A stretch of DNA of 64,000 bases from Marinobacter alexandrii (lineage in GTDB: Bacteria; Bacteroidota; Bacteroidia; Cytophagales; Cyclobacteriaceae), in assembly GCA_039984955.1 (NCBI GenBank), contig JBDWTN010000007.1, forward strand, positions 248,001 to 312,000, read 5' to 3'. The notes below the pieces were generated by a model. It saw nothing but the letters and a program-made list of their open reading frames with translations. It was not told the origin of the DNA and made no database searches. Position 1 is the first letter of the stretch; each line of letters starts with the position of its first letter. Position numbers and translations under genes: made by a program. Positions 8,829-17,294 of the stretch are shown one piece after another.

Positions 8829-9481
8829 ATTGCATCATTATCGAAGATCAACTACCTGCTCAGCGCGTCATCAAAAAGTATTTGAAAGATCTCCCCTCCT
8901 TTCAGTTAATTGGAACATTTGAAAATGCAGTAGTAGCACTTGACTTCTTAAAAAATCATTCTGTCGACCTTATATTCCTTGACATTAACCTACCAAAAAT
9001 ATCAGGAATCAGTTTCCTGAAAAATTTGAATGATCCACCACAAGTGATCATTACCAGTGCTTACTCTGAATATGCGCTGGAAGGGTTTGAACTAGATGTG
9101 GTTGATTACCTCCTTAAGCCATTCTCCTTTGAAAGATTCTTAAAATCGATTTCCAAAATCAGTCAAAAAAAGGATGATCGAAAAAGCATATTTGTAAAGT
9201 CTGATAAGGAATTTTTTCAGATCAATTTGAAAGAGATCATTTATATCAAGGGAGACGATGATTTCACAAGAGTATACACTGGAGAAAAACTATTTCTTGA
9301 TACACGCACTTTGAAAGTTTGGGAAGAGGAATTACCTGATTATTTCATGAGAATTCATAAATCATACATCATCAATAAAAGTCGAATTTCGAAGATTTCA
9401 GGTCAACGAATTTTTCTTGACGAAATCAAAATTCCGATTGGACGTACTTATAAGGAAATAGTAATAAGGATGTTGAGTTAA
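8825..9481 (+). CDS. LytTR-type response regulator
   Basis: A 218-residue regulator. The receiver domain (residues 1-115) has acidic residues Glu7/Asp8, phosphoacceptor Asp53 (LIFLDINLP), Thr77 and Lys98 (LLKPF). The LytTR DNA-binding domain follows at about 120-215 (SDKEFFQINLKEIIYIKGDDDFTRVYTG ... MRIHKSYIINKSRI). It is the partner of the overlapping LytS-type kinase. LytTR proteins bind pairs of short direct repeats; none was identified with certainty here. Confidence 0.94.
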   Translation: MNCIIIEDQLPAQRVIKKYLKDLPSFQLIGTFENAVVALDFLKNHSVDLIFLDINLPKISGISFLKNLNDPPQVIITSAYSEYALEGFELDVVDYLLKPFSFERFLKSISKISQKKDDRKSIFVKSDKEFFQINLKEIIYIKGDDDFTRVYTGEKLFLDTRTLKVWEEELPDYFMRIHKSYIINKSRISKISGQRIFLDEIKIPIGRTYKEIVIRMLS

Positions 9482-9488
9482 TAAAAAG

Positions 9489-9501
9489 AGACTTCGGAAG
9501 T
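9489..9501. repeat. Diverged REP half-site
   Basis: agacttcggaagt, a small dyad sharing the core of the palindromes around the RAYT gene. It lies between the convergent regulator and FtsX genes. Confidence 0.4.
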
Positions 9502-9512
9502 ATTACAAGATG

Positions 9513-12170
9513 TCATTCAGATCTCAAACCTTTCGCAGGGTTCACAACGGCTGCCTTCAATGATTCATAACTCACTGTGGCAATGGCAATAACGGTAATG
9601 ATGACACTGGCTATCGCAAAAACCAACCACCCAATTTCTATTCGAAACTCAAAATCCAAAAGCCATTCATCCATAAGTAAATAGCTCACCGGAATCGCAA
9701 TGAGTAACGAAATGGCTACCAGCTTCATAAAATTGACTGTAAGTAAATTGAATATCATTTTTATAGAAGCTCCAAGTACTTTTCTTATGCTTATCTCCTT
9801 GCTTCGCTGTTCTACCATAAAGGCAGATAATCCAAAAAGACCTAGACAAGCAACAAAAATTGCCAGTATGGCAAAACCTGTAAACACATTGCCTGTTCGT
9901 TGTACATCTTCATACATTGAGGCAAAAACTTCATCCATAAATGAATATCTAATAGGTTGATTAGGCATCATCTCATCCCACGTGGCTGTGATTGATTCTA
10001 AGGTTGCTTGCATATTCTTTGAATTCACTTTCACGGGAACAACAGATCCGTATCTTCCTAAAGCCAAGGCCAACGGCCCAATTCCTCCTCTCATACTTTC
10101 AAAGTGGAAATCCTCTATCACTCCAATTATTGTCCAACCTTGCCTGTTTTCGATCCTCGCTCCAAGTGGATCATCCAATCCCAGTTCTCTCGCCATTGTT
10201 TGATTAATGATAAGAGAAGTCGAATCACGCACTGATGACTTATCAAAATCTCTTCCAGACATGAGGTTCATTCCTAGTGTTTCTATATAATCATCGTCGA
10301 CCCTCCAGATTTGAGCACCAACAGCTTTGTCTATCTTACTCCTGCCTTCCACCCAAAATTCATTTTGATCTCTTCTAGTCCCCGAGACCGGTAAATAATT
10401 ACTAGCTGAAACGTTCATTACCTCGGGAATTTGTAGAAGTTCATTTTGCAATAAATCCAGCTTATCTCCTACCGAGCTTGCTCCTTGAAGCATGATTACA
10501 TGCTCTTTGTCATATCCAAGATCTTTATTCAGCATGAACTTCATTTGCTTATAGACGACCAAAGAGCCAACAATAAGAATGACAGAGCACGTAAACTGAA
10601 AAACCACCATTATACCTCGGAGGGTTGAAGTCTTAGCTCCTCTACTAACCTTTCCACTTATGGCTTCTATTGGTTTAAAAGCGGATAAGTAGAAAGCTGG
10701 ATAAATACCAGCAATTGTTCCTACAACTATCGCAAGCATCAACATTGATGGTATCAACCACCACTCGGCAAAAGGCATTTCCAGCGACTTTCCTGAGATT
10801 GTATTAAAGGCAGGCATCAAAGCTGCAGCGATAAGTACTCCTATCAGTGTGGAAATAAATGTCACAAGTATCGATTCGATAAGAAACTGGCCTATAAGAT
10901 TACCTCTAAATGACCCCACCACTTTTCTTAGTCCTACTTCTTTGGCACGATTTGCAGATTTAGCTGTGCTTAGGTTGATAAAGTTGATACATGCCAGTAG
11001 TAACACAAATAAAGCGATAGCAGAAAATAACCAAACGACTCCAATATCACCGTGCTTCAAAACTTCGTTAAGCTCTTTCGAGTGAAGGTATACCTCTCCA
11101 ATTGGCTGTAATTTATAGCTGCGGTATTCTTCCACAGCATCAGCATATTGATTCCCTCGTTCTTTTAGATAAGGAACATATTGTTCCTTCATTGCAAACG
11201 TCATTTTATCTTCTAACAATTCAGGATCTGTTCCTTTAGCAACTTTGAAGTAAGTGTTGTAGTTACTGCAGCACCAGCTGGTTTGCTCTCCAGACCAAAA
11301 TTCCTGTCCGGTCAGGGAAAGTAAGAAATCAAATTTGATGTGATTGCGCTCATCTGGATTTTCCATCACACCACCAACGACCCATGGATCTTCTAAATTC
11401 TCATCCAGAATCAACGTTTTCCCAATCGGATTTTCATCTTGGAAGTATTTCTCTGCTTTTTCCCTTGATATCAAAATAGAGTTAGGCTTTGTCAATGCTT
11501 CCTCGATACTTCCATAAACCATTTTTGGCTGCAAGATTTCCAACAACTCCTGATCCATGTAGGCAAAACTGTCTTCATACGCATTTTGCTTCCTATCAGC
11601 TCTTCTCACCTGATTGTCCCCTCCTGCAAACCAATTGTACGGAATCAGCCGTCCAGCCATTTCAATATCAGGGAATTGTTCCTTCATCATTTGAGCAATC
11701 AGTGGTTGGTGGGATAACCATTTTTCTGATTCAGCTGGATTATCCTCTACATTGATCAATCTAAAAATTTGATCCCCATCCACGTAATTTTTATCGTGTC
11801 CCAACTCATCAATAACAAAGAGTGAGATAAGCAAGCATGCAGCAATCCCTATTGCCAAACCACTTACTTTGATTAGTGAATACATTTTGTGCTTGACCAG
11901 TCCTCGCCAAGCTACTTTTAAATTATTTCTGAACATTGCATTAGTGTTTGAGTGTTTTGACCATAATTTTCTGAGTGCAAATGGACGAATCGAACTAAAT
12001 ACATCCCCTATAAAGCCAATATCAGCTTTGAACTTGGAGTGTCGATCTCTTCTAATGAGATACAGTTCATAAAGGTCACCTTGTAGTGTTTCGATAACCC
12101 TTTCTGAACAGAACCATTTTAGAAGAATATCAGCCCATTTGGGTGGACGAATTTCTTTATCAGGCTTCAT
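9513..12170 (-). CDS. FtsX-family permease with N-terminal prefix domain (MacB-like)
   Basis: An 885-residue inner-membrane protein. Residues 1-70 (PPKWADILLKWFCSERVIETLQGDLYELY) are the permease prefix domain found in PadR-linked FtsX proteins. Then comes the MacB/FtsX architecture: TM near 98-118, a large extracytoplasmic MacB_PCD domain, three TMs (about 380-480), a second extracytoplasmic domain, and three C-terminal TMs with the repeated signature EVGLRKVVG / EISIRKVLGAS. No ATPase gene is adjacent, so the ABC partner is elsewhere or absent. The start overlaps the PadR gene by 11 bases. Likely role: efflux or lipoprotein/peptide handling at the envelope. Confidence 0.9.
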   Translation of the reverse strand: MKPDKEIRPPKWADILLKWFCSERVIETLQGDLYELYLIRRDRHSKFKADIGFIGDVFSSIRPFALRKLWSKHSNTNAMFRNNLKVAWRGLVKHKMYSLIKVSGLAIGIAACLLISLFVIDELGHDKNYVDGDQIFRLINVEDNPAESEKWLSHQPLIAQMMKEQFPDIEMAGRLIPYNWFAGGDNQVRRADRKQNAYEDSFAYMDQELLEILQPKMVYGSIEEALTKPNSILISREKAEKYFQDENPIGKTLILDENLEDPWVVGGVMENPDERNHIKFDFLLSLTGQEFWSGEQTSWCCSNYNTYFKVAKGTDPELLEDKMTFAMKEQYVPYLKERGNQYADAVEEYRSYKLQPIGEVYLHSKELNEVLKHGDIGVVWLFSAIALFVLLLACINFINLSTAKSANRAKEVGLRKVVGSFRGNLIGQFLIESILVTFISTLIGVLIAAALMPAFNTISGKSLEMPFAEWWLIPSMLMLAIVVGTIAGIYPAFYLSAFKPIEAISGKVSRGAKTSTLRGIMVVFQFTCSVILIVGSLVVYKQMKFMLNKDLGYDKEHVIMLQGASSVGDKLDLLQNELLQIPEVMNVSASNYLPVSGTRRDQNEFWVEGRSKIDKAVGAQIWRVDDDYIETLGMNLMSGRDFDKSSVRDSTSLIINQTMARELGLDDPLGARIENRQGWTIIGVIEDFHFESMRGGIGPLALALGRYGSVVPVKVNSKNMQATLESITATWDEMMPNQPIRYSFMDEVFASMYEDVQRTGNVFTGFAILAIFVACLGLFGLSAFMVEQRSKEISIRKVLGASIKMIFNLLTVNFMKLVAISLLIAIPVSYLLMDEWLLDFEFRIEIGWLVFAIASVIITVIAIATVSYESLKAAVVNPAKGLRSE

Positions 12171-12489
12171 CCATGCCTAGGTTTAGTCCTTGAATGTTTT
12201 TGGAAAATTCCATCCGAATCTTATTCGCTTCGATTATTGCGTCCTTGCCTACAGAGGTGAGTAAGTAGTACTTTTTTCTCCTTCCTCCTCTCTCAGAAGT
12301 TGCACCTCCCTCATGAGAGGTAAGGCATCCCTTATCTTCCAATCGATAGAGTGCAGAATGAAGTGCACCAATACTTGGACTCTTTCCTGTCTTCTCCCTA
12401 AGCAATTCTTTCACTGCCACACCATAAGCCTCTTCACCAAGAGAGCCTACTGCTAACAGTACCAATTCTTCAAAAGCTCCAATCTTCAT
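12160..12489 (-). CDS. PadR-family transcriptional regulator
   Basis: A 109-residue winged-helix repressor of the short PadR class: ELVLLAVGSLGEEAYGVAVKELL, GALHSALYRLEDKGCLTSH and the basic wing ERGGRRKKYYLLTSVGKDAI. It is the upstream gene of a two-gene operon with the prefix-domain FtsX permease (11-base overlap). Three direct repeats of ttcctaaaaccaaat lie just upstream and overlap the predicted promoter, which points to autoregulation. Confidence 0.93.
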   Translation of the reverse strand: MKIGAFEELVLLAVGSLGEEAYGVAVKELLREKTGKSPSIGALHSALYRLEDKGCLTSHEGGATSERGGRRKKYYLLTSVGKDAIIEANKIRMEFSKNIQGLNLGMDEA

Positions 12490-12501
12490 CTAACTATTAT
12501 T

Positions 12502-12588
12502 TTCCTAAAACCAAATCAAATATAAATTGATATAATTCCTAAAACCAAATGAAATGACAATTATTTCATTCCTAAAACCAAATGATAT
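12502..12588 (-). promoter_or_regulatory. Three direct-repeat operators upstream of padR
   Basis: Three copies of ttcctaaaaccaaat plus five similar bases, at 12502-12521, 12536-12555 and 12569-12588, spaced 34 and 33 bases (about three helical turns). The first lies just downstream of the -10 box and the second covers the -35 region of the promoter below. Likely binding sites for the PadR protein. Confidence 0.7.
12517..12551 (-). promoter_or_regulatory. Predicted Bacteroidota promoter of the padR-ftsX operon
   Basis: On the minus strand TTTG, 21 bases, then TATATTTG, fitting the TTTG/TAnnTTTG promoter of this phylum. The -10 box (12524-12517) ends 27 bases before the padR ATG, and the operator repeats straddle it. 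Confidence 0.6.
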
Positions 12589-12615
12589 AGCATTTCACTA
12601 TTATGAATTAGGCCT

Positions 12616-12623
12616 TACTTTTG
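12616..12623 (+). promoter_or_regulatory. TAnnTTTG -10 box of the divergent lipoprotein gene
   Basis: TACTTTTG lies 21 bases before the ATG at 12645. It argues against the in-frame TTG at 12621, which would overlap this box, as the start. Confidence 0.5.
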
Positions 12624-12644
12624 AGTATCAGTATTTCAAATCCT

Positions 12645-13406
12645 ATGAAAAAGCTAGTAATCATTGCTATACTCTCATCACTCTTCTCGTGCAAAACAGA
12701 CAATCGAAATGAGGTTTTGGTACTTGGCTTAATTCATGGGAAACATCTGACAGAACAAGAATTCTCAACAGATGTGTTGAAAGACCTAATTATCAAAATT
12801 GATCCAGATATCATACTGACGGAAATTCCACCTGATCGCTTTCAAAAAGCCATACGGACTTACGAAGAAACTGGAGTAGTCAATGAGTCTAGAGTTGCGC
12901 GATTTCCTGAGTACGTCGATGTAATCATCCCCCTGACAAAAGAAATGAACTTTACCATTATTCCTACTGCAGCATGGACAGAAGAGATGGCAAATGCAAG
13001 ACTTGAAAAAATGCGTGCAATCAGAGATGATCCTAATCGCTATGATGATTGGCAAGCCTACGGACTTGCTCGACTTAAGTCCGATTCTATTAAAGAAGCA
13101 TCAGGAAGACAATTCGACCCCTACTGGATTAATTCTGATGCTTATGATGAAGCTGGGGAGGTTGCGTTGAATGTTTACAATGATCTCTTCAATGAAGAAT
13201 TAGGTTTGGGTGGATGGGACAATATCAATGAAGCTCACTATGCCTACATTGAAAAAGCATTAGACCAGCATACCAATCAAGCAAAGCGAATTGTGATTAC
13301 CTATGGAGCTGGACATAAAGGATGGTTTTTGAGAGAATTGAGAAAGAGAAAAGATATTAAGTTGATTGGGTTAGAGGAAGCGGTCGGTTTAGACTTGAAC
13401 GATTAA
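12645..13406 (+). CDS. Lipoprotein with Tiki/TraB-like fold (putative)
   Basis: A 253-residue lipoprotein; the start at ATG 12645 gives MKKLVIIAILSSLFSC with lipobox Cys16. The mature protein begins VLVLGLIHGKH, then DIILTEIPPDRF, and ends with ITYGAGHKGWFLRELRKR. An N-terminal G-x-x-H, a central glutamate and a C-terminal G-x-GH are the hallmarks I associate with the TraB/GumN/Tiki and DUF5694-type superfamily, some members of which are metal-dependent hydrolases. Substrate unknown. It is divergent from the PadR gene and shares its operator region, so co-regulation is possible. Confidence 0.6.
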   Translation: MKKLVIIAILSSLFSCKTDNRNEVLVLGLIHGKHLTEQEFSTDVLKDLIIKIDPDIILTEIPPDRFQKAIRTYEETGVVNESRVARFPEYVDVIIPLTKEMNFTIIPTAAWTEEMANARLEKMRAIRDDPNRYDDWQAYGLARLKSDSIKEASGRQFDPYWINSDAYDEAGEVALNVYNDLFNEELGLGGWDNINEAHYAYIEKALDQHTNQAKRIVITYGAGHKGWFLRELRKRKDIKLIGLEEAVGLDLND

Positions 13407-13464
13407 TTCTCTTTCTGCCCCTTAGCGAAACCAACAATACCCATTAGTAATAGTTATTTGGGGT

Positions 13465-14961
13465 ATGTCATATCAAAGACTTGCACTCATTCTCGGAAAT
13501 TGTCTTTTTCCTGATCATAATCGATTAAATCCAGATTCTTCAACGCTGTTTTTCATGGCTGAGGATATTGGACTTTGCACTCATTTCAACTATCACAAAC
13601 ATAAGCTGATACTATTTCTCTCTGCCATGAGGTCGCATGCTGAGGAAATTGAAAAAAAACATCAGCTCACGTACCATCAGCTTACCAAACAAAATCAGAA
13701 AAAATCCTATGAGGATAAACTGAAAGAAACCATTGATTCGTATGCCGACATTCAGGAGATTGTGACTTACGATATCGAAGATCACTTCTTTGAAAAACGT
13801 ATCAAAGATTTCTGCAAAAAGGAAAAACTTAGACTCACCATTGTAGACTCACCAGGGTTCATTACCTCAAAGGAAAAATTCAAAAAATTTAATGAAGATT
13901 ATAAGCCTTTCATGCAAACCTTTTATAAGCAGCAGCGAAAGGATTTAGGAGTTTTACTTGAAGAGGATAATGAATCTCCAATTAATGGAAGCTGGTCTTT
14001 TGATGATGAGAATCGAAAAAAACTACCTAATGATATTATCATACCAGATCAGCCCACCTCCCATCCTACCGAGCATACAGAAGAGATAAAAAAGTTGGTA
14101 AGTGAATTATTTTCAGATCATCCGGGTAGCACAGAAAATTTTCATTGGGCTACCACCAGGCGGCAGGTTTTATACCTTCTCAATGACTTTCTAAAAGAAC
14201 GTTTTAACGATTTTGGACCTTATGAAGATGCTATAGACAGCAAGGAAACTTTTGTTTTCCACTCCGTGCTTTCACCATATATCAATATGGGCTTGGTTAC
14301 ACCAGATGAAGTCGTCGATAAAGCAATTGAGTATTATCAAGAAAACGACACTCACTTCTCAAGCGTGGAGGGGTTTGTAAGGCAAATCATTGGCTGGAGA
14401 GAGTTTATGCGAGGTATTTACCATGAATATGATGAAAAACTAAATACCAATCATTTCGATCATCAGCGCAAAATGAAATCGTGTTGGTATGATGGAACAA
14501 CTGGTATTCCTCCTCTTGATGATTCCATCAAAAAGGCCATGAAATACGGCTATACCCATCACATAGAACGATTGATGATATTGGGAAACATCATGCTCCT
14601 TTGTGAACTAGACCCTGACGAAGTATATAAATGGTTTATGGAAATGTATGTGGACTCAGCGGACTGGGTGATGGCACCCAATGTATACGGGATGAGTCAA
14701 TATGCTGACGGTGGAATCTTTGCCACCAAACCCTATATAGGTGGAGCCAACTATATCAAAAAGATGAGTGACTATGGCAAAGGTGATTGGGAAGATACCG
14801 TGAACGGGCTCTATTGGCGGTTCATTGAAGAAAATCTGGAGACTTTTGCCAACAATCAACGAATGTCTATGATGGTAGCTACACTGAGGAAGATGAATAC
14901 AGAGAAAAAGGAAAAGATCTTTAAAGCTGCTGAGAAGTTTATTAGAAGAGTTACTAAATAG
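13465..14961 (+). CDS. Cryptochrome/photolyase-related protein (FeS-BCP/PhrB type, without cluster cysteines)
   Basis: A 498-residue flavoprotein of the DPRP/FeS-BCP family: N-terminal Rossmann-like part (LALILGNCLFPDH), then a helical FAD-binding part with VEGFVRQIIGWREFMRGIY, THHIERLMILGNIMLL, WVMAPNVYGMSQYADGG and KPYIGGANYIKKMSDY. Family relatives are (6-4) photolyases or photoreceptors carrying a [4Fe-4S] cluster held by four cysteines. Here the segment that usually reads MSDYC.GC...CPF is MSDYGKGDWEDTVNG, and the cysteine expected after TG in the WWDG/TG segment is replaced in TGIPPLDD. All four ligands therefore appear lost. Probably light-dependent DNA repair or sensing. A class I photolyase lies at 34969. 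Confidence 0.88.
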   Translation: MSYQRLALILGNCLFPDHNRLNPDSSTLFFMAEDIGLCTHFNYHKHKLILFLSAMRSHAEEIEKKHQLTYHQLTKQNQKKSYEDKLKETIDSYADIQEIVTYDIEDHFFEKRIKDFCKKEKLRLTIVDSPGFITSKEKFKKFNEDYKPFMQTFYKQQRKDLGVLLEEDNESPINGSWSFDDENRKKLPNDIIIPDQPTSHPTEHTEEIKKLVSELFSDHPGSTENFHWATTRRQVLYLLNDFLKERFNDFGPYEDAIDSKETFVFHSVLSPYINMGLVTPDEVVDKAIEYYQENDTHFSSVEGFVRQIIGWREFMRGIYHEYDEKLNTNHFDHQRKMKSCWYDGTTGIPPLDDSIKKAMKYGYTHHIERLMILGNIMLLCELDPDEVYKWFMEMYVDSADWVMAPNVYGMSQYADGGIFATKPYIGGANYIKKMSDYGKGDWEDTVNGLYWRFIEENLETFANNQRMSMMVATLRKMNTEKKEKIFKAAEKFIRRVTK

Positions 14962-15250
14962 CTTTATTCAATAATTGAATTAATAGAGCTCTCATTTAGA
15001 GGCACAGTTCTACTATTTCAACTAATTAGTGATACTAAAAGCCTAGAATATAGATCAGAGTGAAGCAGCAACCTTACTTTCACCAATCCCTTTAAAATTC
15101 ATTTTCAATCCATACAGCTCCTAAAGGACGTTTTCATAACCTTATTTTATCTCATCCCGTACACGGACGGAACTTTCGCAGAACCTCAGTTTTGTTGGAA
15201 AGTCATTTTTGAGTTTTTAAATCGATTTTATAATTAAAGATTAAACTATT
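14962..15250. other. Intergenic region, no gene seen
   Basis: About 290 bases, AT-rich, with no convincing reading frame, RNA structure or repeat. It should hold the promoter of the yiaA-like operon, but no clear TAnnTTTG box was found. Confidence 0.5.
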
Positions 15251-15652
15251 ATGAATCAGAAAACGTCAAACGCCTTTGTGGCAGCATCATGGATTGCCAT
15301 GGGTACAGGAATCGTGGGGTACCTCATTGGGCTCTTTAGAGCTGAGATGGAACTCAACGAAAAAGGTTACTACTTTACCATTTTAATGTATGGACTATTC
15401 TCTGTTATCTCATTACAAAAAGCCGTACGTGATCGGCTTGAAGGAATACCAGTAACAGACATCTATTACGGAATCAGTTGGTTCTCTACCCTACTATCCA
15501 TCCTGCTGTTAGTCATCGGGCTTTGGAACGCTGAGCTCCTACCTAGCGAGAAAGGCTTCTATGCATTTTCATTCCTCCTCGCCATATATGGCGCAATCGC
15601 GGTACAGAAAAATACTCGAGATAATCAAGTAGCTTTCGATCCAAAAGAATAA
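15251..15652 (+). CDS. yiaA: YiaA-like inner-membrane protein
   Basis: A 133-residue protein with four hydrophobic helices made of two similar halves: FVAASWIAMGTGIVGYLIGLF ... EKGYYFTILMYGLFSVISLQKAVRD, then YGISWFSTLLSILLLVIGLW ... EKGFYAFSFLLAIYGAIAVQKNTRD. The duplicated E-K-G-[FY]-[YF] motif is characteristic of the YiaA/YiaB two-helix family. Function unknown. Its stop is directly followed by the ATG of the phospholipase-D-like lipoprotein, so the two are an operon. Confidence 0.85.
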   Translation: MNQKTSNAFVAASWIAMGTGIVGYLIGLFRAEMELNEKGYYFTILMYGLFSVISLQKAVRDRLEGIPVTDIYYGISWFSTLLSILLLVIGLWNAELLPSEKGFYAFSFLLAIYGAIAVQKNTRDNQVAFDPKE

Positions 15653-17176
15653 ATGAAGTTTCAATTCCTCTTTTTGCTTGCTATTTCGATTGCTTGCTCT
15701 GCAGACAAGCGCCAGTACGATCCCATTACAGAAGATTACTGCGCACTGCTAACTGAGCCAAGTGTCAAGAAACTAGAACAGCTCATGAATTTTGCAGAAC
15801 TCGATTCAACTAAAACGGGTGTACTAGTACTCGAAGAAGGCGATGTTTCGATGATCTTCAGAGCTTGGCTAAGTGATGCGGCACAAGAAAGCATTGATAT
15901 TCAGTATTTCATATTCTCCGGCGACAATGTAGGATTGATTGCTGTGGATTACTTGCTGAGAGCAGCAGAAAGAGGAGTTATGGTTCGATTACTGGTGGAT
16001 GATATCATGGTGGAAGCAGATGCGGATGAATTACTCGCACTAGACTCTCACCCCAACTTAGAAATTAGAATCTACAATCCAACAGCAAACATTGGAAAGA
16101 ACTTGTCATCCAAGATAAAAACTTTAGCTCAGGATTTTCGAGGGGTGAATCAACGGATGCATAATAAAACCTTCAATGTAGATGGCAAAGTAATAATCAC
16201 TGGAGGTCGTAACATCGCCGATGAATACTTTGACTATGATCATGCATACAACTTTCGGGATCGAGACGTAATGCTAGTTGGAGAAACCGTCTCTTCAGTA
16301 ACTAACTCCTTCGAAACATTTTGGAAAAATGATCTGAGCGTACCCATTGAAGACTTAATCAGCTTGAGCAAGGAAGAAATGAACGTTGATGTGAAGTTTG
16401 AATACTTACACCAATACGCTTGTAGCACAAATAACTTTTGGCCTGAGGTACGCGAAAACATTGAAAACGTACCCGTATTGTTTCACCAACTGAATGCTAC
16501 CGGACAAGTCGCCTGGGTAGATGACGTGTCTTTCGTTTCAGATTTGCCAGGCAAAAATGATGGATCTGAAGGACTAGGCGGTGGTGGTATGAGTACTGAT
16601 GCTTTAATCAAACTAATTTCGGAGGCAGAAGAATCTATCTTCATCCAAACACCATATCTGGTAACAACCGAGCTAAGTCAACAGCTCTTCCAAAAAGCCA
16701 TTAAACGAGGCGTGGAAATTAAGATTCTCACCAACAGTCTGATGTCTACAGACAATTTGGAAGCTTTTAGTGGATATAAGCGAGAAAGAAAAGTACTCTT
16801 AGATATAGGCGTTCAAATTTATGAGTTTAAGCCTGATGCGGCTATCCGCTATCAGGTGATGACAGGCGCCCTGCAACGCAAAATCAATTTCAGACCAACC
16901 TTTGGACTGCATGCTAAGTCTATGGTGGTAGACAATGAAATTGCAGTAATTGGTACGTTTAATCTGGACCCTCGGAGTGCCAATCTCAATACAGAATGCA
17001 TTGCCGTAATACAAGATTCAACTATCGCCACCAACTTAGCCAACACGATGCTTGTGGAATTACAGCCAGAGAATGCCTGGCAAACCACTGTAGATTTCAA
17101 TCCAGATGAATATGCCAGTAAAGGCAAGCGATTTCAGCTCTGGCTAAGAGGTGTAGTGCCTAAGTCTATTTTGTAA
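15653..17176 (+). CDS. Phospholipase D-family lipoprotein (cardiolipin synthase-like)
   Basis: A 507-residue protein with lipobox SIAC (Cys15). It has two HKD motifs: RMHNKTFNVDGKVIITGGRN (His170, Lys172) and GLHAKSMVVDNEIAVIGTFN (His420, Lys422), both with the downstream Asp and the GG/GS-type residues, so both half-sites of the PLD active centre look intact. The overall layout resembles the ClsC/YmdC-like group, which use phosphatidyl transfer. The lipid anchor suggests action at the periplasmic face or outer membrane. It follows yiaA with no gap. Confidence 0.88.
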   Translation: MKFQFLFLLAISIACSADKRQYDPITEDYCALLTEPSVKKLEQLMNFAELDSTKTGVLVLEEGDVSMIFRAWLSDAAQESIDIQYFIFSGDNVGLIAVDYLLRAAERGVMVRLLVDDIMVEADADELLALDSHPNLEIRIYNPTANIGKNLSSKIKTLAQDFRGVNQRMHNKTFNVDGKVIITGGRNIADEYFDYDHAYNFRDRDVMLVGETVSSVTNSFETFWKNDLSVPIEDLISLSKEEMNVDVKFEYLHQYACSTNNFWPEVRENIENVPVLFHQLNATGQVAWVDDVSFVSDLPGKNDGSEGLGGGGMSTDALIKLISEAEESIFIQTPYLVTTELSQQLFQKAIKRGVEIKILTNSLMSTDNLEAFSGYKRERKVLLDIGVQIYEFKPDAAIRYQVMTGALQRKINFRPTFGLHAKSMVVDNEIAVIGTFNLDPRSANLNTECIAVIQDSTIATNLANTMLVELQPENAWQTTVDFNPDEYASKGKRFQLWLRGVVPKSIL

Positions 17177-17197
17177 GGAAGTCTGCCTGATAATTCG

Positions 17198-17216
17198 ATA
17201 ATCTTTCTAAGATTAT
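17198..17216. terminator. AT-rich stem-loop
   Basis: Perfect 8-bp inverted repeat ataatctt/aagattat with a 3-base loop, 21 bases after the PLD gene and followed by the T-rich stretch tacctttt. Weak terminator or operator; the stem is low in GC. Confidence 0.4.
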
Positions 17217-17294
17217 TACCTTTTCTCACTGGATTGAGTGACTTGAAAACAGGAGTGCTTTACCCAATCCCTAAAAAACCGCTAATTTCATCTC

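Noticed and set aside
9667-12072. Several plus-strand reading frames opposite the first FtsX gene
   Set aside because: They are antisense to a well-supported 885-residue permease and show no domain features.
12621-12644. TTG start of the Tiki/TraB-like lipoprotein
   Set aside because: It overlaps a TAnnTTTG box and delays the signal peptide; the ATG at 12645 starts a normal lipoprotein leader.
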